This document shows positions 21,962 through 25,484 of a DNA stretch of 25,484 nucleotides, in pieces (position 1 is the stretch's first letter; each line of letters starts with the position of its first letter). Below the pieces are notes generated by a model that was given only the letters and a program-made list of their open reading frames with translations, made no database searches and had not been told where the DNA came from. This stretch comes from JACDER01 sp036394915 (lineage in GTDB: Bacteria; Actinomycetota; Thermoleophilia; Gaiellales; Gaiellaceae). The position numbers were made by a program, and so were the translations under genes. The stretch spans positions 1 to 25,484 of the forward strand of contig DASWEE010000102.1 in assembly GCA_036394915.1 (NCBI GenBank). Direction: 5' to 3'.

Positions 21962-22004
21962 AGCGCCCGGAGCCTAATCGCCGAACCGGGTGTAAAGAAG
22001 GGCA

Positions 22005-22032
22005 TTCACCACTTCGTTACCGGACCTCAACC
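22005..22032 (+). promoter_or_regulatory. PHO-box-like direct repeat between pstC and pstS
   Basis: Three six-base units TTCACC, GTTACC and TCAACC start at 22005, 22016 and 22027, exactly 11 bp apart. This is the spacing of actinobacterial PhoP boxes (GTTCACC-type 11-bp direct repeats). It lies in the divergent pstC/pstS control region. A TACTGT -10-like sequence at 22073-22078 may serve pstS. Confidence 0.75.
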
Positions 22033-22113
22033 TCCCGGATGCCCATGGCCCTGCGGCCGAGGGGCATCCTCGTACTGTCAGTGCATGACAGGAGAGAAGG
22101 AGAGGAGATTCCC

Positions 22114-23136
22114 TTGAGCAAGAGGACGTTCATTGCGGCGCTGCTGACGCTTGCGTTTGCCGCGGCGCTCGTCGCCGGCACAGCCGGCGCGCGAGGCGCG
22201 GGCAGCCTGAATGGGGCCGGGGCCACGTTCCCCGCTCCGCTGATCGCGCTGTGGCAGCAGAGCTACCACGCCTCCACGATCAACTACAACCCGATCGGAA
22301 GCGGCGGCGGGATCCAGGCGATCACGAACAAGCAGGTGGACTTCGGCGCCAGCGACGCCCCGCTGACGAAGGATCAGTTCGCCGCTTGCCCCTGCGTCCA
22401 GATCCCGTGGGCGCTGTCTGCGACCTCGGTTCCGTACAACATCCCGGGAACGGGCTACGGGCTGCACATGACCGGCCCCCTGCTCGCCGACATCTATCTC
22501 GGGAAGGTCGACTACTGGGACAACCCGAAGATCAAGAAGATCAACCCGGGCAAGAGCCTTCCGCACGTGAAGATCACGCCGATCTTCCGCTCGGACGGGA
22601 GCGGCACGACCTACAACTTCACCGACTACCTGTCGAAGGTCAGCCGCGAGTTCCGCAACAAGGTCGGCAACTCGACCCAGGTCAACTTCCCCGCCGGAAT
22701 CGGCGCGCGCGGTAGCTCCGGCGTCGCCGCGGCGCTGAAGCGCACCGAAGGCGGACTCACCTACGTCGACGTCGCCTATTCGCTGAAGAACCACTTCAAG
22801 ATCTTCAAGATCCAGAACAGGGCGAAGAAGTGGACGCTTCCGGGTATTCGCTCGATCCTCGCGGCGGCCTCGCTGGTGAAGAAGGTTTCGGGGAGCAACG
22901 AGATGCACATCGTCGATCCGCCCGCGAACAAGAAATACGCAGCCGCGTACCCGATCTGCACCTTCACGTACGCGCTCCTGCAGAAGTCGACGGACAAGGC
23001 GAGTGACGTCAAGGCGTTCGTCAAGTGGGCCGTGACGAAGGGGCAGACGGTCCCCGGCGCGCAGAAGCTTCTGTTCGTGCCGATCCCGAAGGTCGTTCAG
23101 ACCGCCGCGATCAAGACGCTGAGCAAGGTCCACTAG
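22114..23136 (+). CDS. pstS: Periplasmic/extracellular phosphate-binding protein PstS
   Basis: The 340-residue substrate-binding protein that captures phosphate for PstCAB. A signal peptide (TFIAALLTLAFAAALVAGTA) is followed by the phosphate-site motifs GAGATFPAPL, GSGGGIQAI with DFGASDAPL, and FRSDGSGTTYNFTDYL with GARGSSGVAAAL. There is no lipobox cysteine, so it is probably secreted rather than a lipoprotein. I chose the TTG at 22114 because GAGGAG lies six bases upstream; longer frames add non-conserved residues. It is transcribed away from pstCAB-phoU, unlike the usual pstSCAB order. A strong hairpin terminator follows. Confidence 0.93.
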   Translation: MSKRTFIAALLTLAFAAALVAGTAGARGAGSLNGAGATFPAPLIALWQQSYHASTINYNPIGSGGGIQAITNKQVDFGASDAPLTKDQFAACPCVQIPWALSATSVPYNIPGTGYGLHMTGPLLADIYLGKVDYWDNPKIKKINPGKSLPHVKITPIFRSDGSGTTYNFTDYLSKVSREFRNKVGNSTQVNFPAGIGARGSSGVAAALKRTEGGLTYVDVAYSLKNHFKIFKIQNRAKKWTLPGIRSILAAASLVKKVSGSNEMHIVDPPANKKYAAAYPICTFTYALLQKSTDKASDVKAFVKWAVTKGQTVPGAQKLLFVPIPKVVQTAAIKTLSKVH

Positions 23137-23160
23137 CAAGCGCAGTTCTCCTCACCGAAC

Positions 23161-23194
23161 CGATGACGGCGCCGCCCAAGCGGCGCCGTCATCG
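23161..23194 (+). terminator. Intrinsic-type terminator hairpin after pstS
   Basis: A 15-bp perfect stem (arms 23161-23175 and 23180-23194, loop CCAA) begins 24 bases after the pstS stop. No long T-run follows, as is common in high-GC actinobacteria. It separates pstS from the PHO box of the next gene. Confidence 0.75.
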
Positions 23195-23206
23195 TTCCAC
23201 GACCCC

Positions 23207-23234
23207 CTCACCAAGGCTTCACCATCCGGTTACC
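23207..23234 (+). promoter_or_regulatory. PHO-box-like direct repeat upstream of the metallophosphoesterase
   Basis: Units CTCACC, TTCACC and GTTACC begin at 23207, 23218 and 23229, exactly 11 bp apart. They match the boxes at 22005 and 25138 in sequence and period. The downstream gene starts 110 bp later, with a hairpin element in between. Confidence 0.72.
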
Positions 23235-23276
23235 CACGGCGGAACAACGATGCGGAACACTCGCGGCGGTGACTCC

Positions 23277-23330
23277 ATCGGGGAAGCCCCGCTAGGGATC
23301 GAGGCCGGGCTTCCCCGATCCCCCTTCTCT
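23277..23330 (+). repeat. Hairpin element with CCCCCTTCTCT tail in a 5' leader
   Basis: A 13-bp perfect stem ATCGGGGAAGCCC/GGGCTTCCCCGAT (23277-23289 and 23307-23319) with a 17-base loop is followed by CCCCCTTCTCT. It is related in plan to the elements at 4084 and 11171. It lies between the PHO box and the phosphoesterase start, so it would be transcribed as part of the leader if the promoter is at the box. Confidence 0.6.
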
Positions 23331-23344
23331 GCGAGACTCGCTCT

Positions 23345-24157
23345 GTGCTGATTGCCCAGTTGTCGGATGTCCACGTCGGCGGCAGCCGCTATCGGCAGGA
23401 GCTGCTGCACGCGGCGATCGCCGAGGTGAACGCGGCCGCGCCCGACCTCGTCGTGATCGCCGGCGACGTCACGGACGACGGCTATCCGGATCAGTACCCG
23501 CTGGCCCAGGAGGAGCTGGCCGCGATCGAATGCCCGCAGGTCGTGCTCGTCCCGGGCAACCACGACGCCCGGAACGTCGGCTATGTCCGCTTCGAAGAAG
23601 CCTTCGGTACGCGTGACAAGCGCTTGCGCTTCAGCGCCGGCGGCCTCGACGTCGCCCTCGTCGCGGTCGACTCGTCGAAGCCCGACATCGACGAGGGCGA
23701 GATCGGGCGCGAGCACTACCCCTGGGTCGAGGAAGGCTTCGAGGGGGATGCGGATCTCCGCGTGTTCGTCTGCCACCACCATCTGATGCCCGTTCCGGGA
23801 ACCGGGCGCGAGCGAAACCAGGTGCTCGACGCGGGCGACGTGCTCGCGCTCCTGCGCCAGCTCCACGTCGATCTCGTGCTGTCGGGGCACCGGCACGTCC
23901 CCTACGTCTGGCCGGTGGCGGGGATGTATCTCGTCCACAGCGGCACGGTCTCGACGCTGCGGACCCGTGGATTCCCCCATCCCGCGTACAACTTCATCCG
24001 CATCGAAGGCGGGCGGATCTCGGTTGAGCTGCGGATTCCGGGCGGGGACGGGAGGAGCCTGGGCGAGTACCCCCGCGACTGGCCGGCGGAGCTGTCGGCC
24101 CGCGAGGCGGATCTCTTCGTGCGCCCGCCCAAGGGGCAGCCGCTGGCGAACGACTAG
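23345..24157 (+). CDS. Calcineurin-like metallophosphoesterase, CpdA/3',5'-cyclic-nucleotide phosphodiesterase-like
   Basis: A 270-residue two-metal phosphoesterase. All metal-binding motifs are present in order: D-x-H (AQLSDVHVGG), GD (VIAGDVTDDG), GNHD (VPGNHDARN), the lone His region FVCHHHLMPVP and GHxH (LSGHRHVPYVW). This resembles class III cyclic-nucleotide phosphodiesterases (CpdA) and glycerophosphodiesterases of the same fold; the substrate is not certain. There is no signal peptide, so it is cytoplasmic. A PHO-box-like repeat lies upstream, suggesting induction at low phosphate and a role in releasing phosphate from phosphodiesters. The GTG at 23345 begins exactly where the fold begins. 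The stop shares a CTAG with convergent phoR. Confidence 0.88.
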   Translation: MLIAQLSDVHVGGSRYRQELLHAAIAEVNAAAPDLVVIAGDVTDDGYPDQYPLAQEELAAIECPQVVLVPGNHDARNVGYVRFEEAFGTRDKRLRFSAGGLDVALVAVDSSKPDIDEGEIGREHYPWVEEGFEGDADLRVFVCHHHLMPVPGTGRERNQVLDAGDVLALLRQLHVDLVLSGHRHVPYVWPVAGMYLVHSGTVSTLRTRGFPHPAYNFIRIEGGRISVELRIPGGDGRSLGEYPRDWPAELSAREADLFVRPPKGQPLAND

Positions 24158-25134
24158 GCCAGCGGAAAGGAGGCGCGGATCTCGAGGCCCTCGCCCGGAG
24201 CTCCGCTCGCCTGGATCGTCCCCCCGGCCGAGGTGACGATGTGCTTGACGATCGCGAGCCCCAGGCCGGTTCCGCGGGAGGCGCGCGCACGGTCAGCGCG
24301 GTAAAAGCGCTCGAAGAGGCGGCCGAGCTCGGGCTCGGGAACGCCGGTTCCGTCGTCCCGGGCGCGGAGGACGGCCCGATCCCCCACCCGTTCGACCGAG
24401 AGCGTGAAGGTCGCTCCCTGGCCGGCGTAGCGGATGGCGTTCTCGGCTAGGTTCTCGGCGACGACGCGAAGCATTCGAGGACGGAGCGGCACCTCCAGCT
24501 CGTCGTCGCCTTCGGCGCGGACCCGGATTCCTGCGCGCGAGGCCGTGTCCCGGAGCCCGTCGAGCACCTGGCGGAGGATGGGCAGCGCACGCGTTCCCCC
24601 CAACGATACGACCTCGCGACCGGTCTCCAACTCGCTGAGGAAGAGCACCTCGTCGATCAGCTCGCGGATCTGCTCCACCTCGCGCCGGGCCTGGTCGACG
24701 AGGAGATGCTGATCGGTGCCGGGCAGGAGCGCGGTCTCGAGCAGTGCGAGCAGCCGCGCAAGCGGCGTCCTCAGCTCGTGGGAGACGACGGCGGTGAAGC
24801 CCGAGCGGAGCTCGTCGTAGGCGGAAAGGTCCTGCTGGACGAGCCGCAGCAGGACCTCCCGGCGTCCGTCGACCTCGTACGGGACGAGGACCGGAAGGGC
24901 GCCGAGCGGTGGCCGGAGCATCTCCTCGGGCGCTTCCTTGCCGATCTCGAGACCGGGGAACACCTCACGTGCCCGGCGGCCGGCCGCGACGACGAGCCCG
25001 CTCTCGTCCAGGATCGCGGTCACCGCGTCGCTCTCCTCGACCAGGATCCGCGCGCGTGCGGCTTCGAGCCGCAGCTGCGCGCCCTCGTTGTTGGCAGGCT
25101 GACGCCTCCGCCACCTGAGCAGGTCCTTTACCAT
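24154..25134 (-). CDS. phoR: PhoR-like sensor histidine kinase, soluble
   Basis: A 326-residue histidine kinase with an N-terminal PAS-like domain (about 28-110, VTAILDESGLVVAAGRRA), the H-box SHELRTPLARLLALLE (autophosphorylated His near 120), N-box NLAENAIRYA, G1 ARDDGTGVP, F-box LFERFYRADRA and G2 GTGLGLAIVKH. It should be the partner of the divergent PhoP-like regulator and respond to the PstSCAB-PhoU signal. Unlike E. coli PhoR it has no membrane segment at all, so it is probably cytoplasmic or held at the membrane by partners. Kinase and regulator are divergent instead of sharing one operon. The PHO-box-like repeat begins four bases before the ATG. Confidence 0.85.
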   Translation of the reverse strand: MVKDLLRWRRRQPANNEGAQLRLEAARARILVEESDAVTAILDESGLVVAAGRRAREVFPGLEIGKEAPEEMLRPPLGALPVLVPYEVDGRREVLLRLVQQDLSAYDELRSGFTAVVSHELRTPLARLLALLETALLPGTDQHLLVDQARREVEQIRELIDEVLFLSELETGREVVSLGGTRALPILRQVLDGLRDTASRAGIRVRAEGDDELEVPLRPRMLRVVAENLAENAIRYAGQGATFTLSVERVGDRAVLRARDDGTGVPEPELGRLFERFYRADRARASRGTGLGLAIVKHIVTSAGGTIQASGAPGEGLEIRASFPLA

Positions 25135-25137
25135 CTA

Positions 25138-25165
25138 TTCACCAGTTCTTCACCGCCGGGTACCC
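25138..25165 (+). promoter_or_regulatory. PHO-box-like direct repeat between phoR and phoP
   Basis: Units TTCACC, TTCACC and GTACCC begin at 25138, 25149 and 25160, exactly 11 bp apart. It is the third copy of the pattern in this window. It lies in the 63-bp divergent region, against the phoR start and about 20 bp upstream of a weak -10 (CATTAT, 25187-25192) for phoP, so it would suit autoregulation. Confidence 0.75.
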
Positions 25166-25197
25166 CCGAGGCGGCTGTCCACGACCCATTATTGCCT

Positions 25198-25484
25198 GTG
25201 ACTGTGGGAAAGGTCCTCATCGTCGAAGACGACTCCGTCATCGCGCAGGGGATGGTGCACCATCTGCGCGCGGCGGGGTTCGACCCGCTCTGGATCGCCC
25301 GCGGCGAGCTCGGCCTGACCAGGCTGCGTTACGAGAAGCCGGACGTGTGCGTGCTCGACCTGATGCTGCCGGAGATGGACGGGTGGAGCGTGATCGAGAC
25401 GGCGCGGGCGGAGGGGATCGGGACCCCGATCGTCGTGGTCAGCGCCCGCGGGACCGAGCACGACCGCGTCCACGCGCTCGAGCT
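25198..25484 (+). CDS. phoP: PhoP/PhoB-like response regulator, 3' end outside window
   Basis: The visible 95 residues are a receiver domain: acidic pocket LIVEDDS, phospho-acceptor Asp in VCVLDLMLPEMDGW, the switch Ser in IVVVSARG, and the start of the last helix. The DNA-binding domain lies beyond the window, so OmpR/PhoB membership is inferred from its partner kinase and the pst neighbours. The start is GTG 25198 or GTG 25204 (two codons later); no Shine-Dalgarno separates them and the transcript may be leaderless. It should bind the 11-bp PHO-box repeats found at three places here. Confidence 0.85.
   Translation, partial: MTVGKVLIVEDDSVIAQGMVHHLRAAGFDPLWIARGELGLTRLRYEKPDVCVLDLMLPEMDGWSVIETARAEGIGTPIVVVSARGTEHDRVHALE

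Noticed and set aside
23161..23194. Riboswitch or attenuator before the phosphoesterase
   Set aside because: It is a simple 15-bp perfect stem close behind the pstS stop and upstream of the next PHO box, so a terminator explains it.
22005..25165. Short regular repeats read as a CRISPR-like array
   Set aside because: Units are six bases with five-base spacers, only three per site, and always before phosphate genes, which fits regulator binding and not CRISPR.
1..25484. tRNA-Sec, selA/B/D, rRNA, transposase or phage genes
   Set aside because: I looked for them because of the selenoprotein and the repeats but see none in the window, so the selenocysteine machinery must be sought elsewhere in the genome.

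Overview
The window comes from a high-GC, gene-dense actinobacterial chromosome. Start codons are often GTG or TTG, many genes overlap by 4 bp (ATGA/GTGA), and several starts have no leader or Shine-Dalgarno sequence. Gene content and style suggest a deep-branching, Thermoleophilia-like lineage (Gaiellales/Solirubrobacterales). That placement is an inference; there is no rRNA gene here to confirm it. About 25 genes fill nearly all the sequence, and no stretch longer than about 210 bp lacks a gene. I saw no tRNA, rRNA, CRISPR array, insertion sequence or phage gene.

Layout. 1-4006 (minus): a partial short-chain dehydrogenase behind a large secreted subtilisin-type protease. 4028-4189: a cluster of perfect hairpins. 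4222-4995 (plus): enoyl-ACP reductase FabI. 5184-10175 (minus): a fully overlapping five-gene unit of ECF sigma factor, membrane-anchored beta-propeller protein (probable anti-sigma partner), a fused M74 + M14 murein peptidase, a peroxiredoxin whose catalytic cysteine codon is TGA, and a polytopic membrane protein. 10309-11136 (plus): a divergent secreted propeller-like protein. 11268-15134 (minus): esterase, CDF transporter, RidA-like protein, VUT/YhhQ transporter and YbdK-type carboxylate-amine ligase. 15156-15962 (plus): a serine beta-lactamase-like hydrolase. 15959-18575: an arsenic locus with arsR divergent from aquaporin-arsC, followed by a CaCA-type exchanger. The aquaporin reading frame is broken by one missing base. 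18572-25484: a phosphate island with pstCAB-phoU (minus), pstS (plus), a metallophosphoesterase (plus), a soluble PhoR-like kinase (minus) and a divergent PhoP-like regulator (plus, cut by the window end).

How the genes work together. The phosphate island is a self-contained Pho regulon. Three control regions (pstC/pstS, upstream of the phosphoesterase, and phoR/phoP) each carry three TTCACC-like units at exact 11-bp spacing, which resembles an actinobacterial PHO box. The arsenic locus fits the aquaglyceroporin route, in which ArsC reduces arsenate and arsenite leaves through the channel instead of an ArsB pump. The ECF sigma unit joins wall remodelling with a peroxide-reducing enzyme.

The strongest discovery candidate is the gene at 6755-7219. 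It reads as a 154-residue AhpE-like peroxiredoxin with selenocysteine at the peroxidatic position, and a well-formed SECIS-like hairpin follows the TGA. Other points of note are three convergent gene pairs that share one CTAG as both stop codons, and a dispersed family of intergenic hairpins followed by CCCCCTTCTT or ACCCCCTCC tails.
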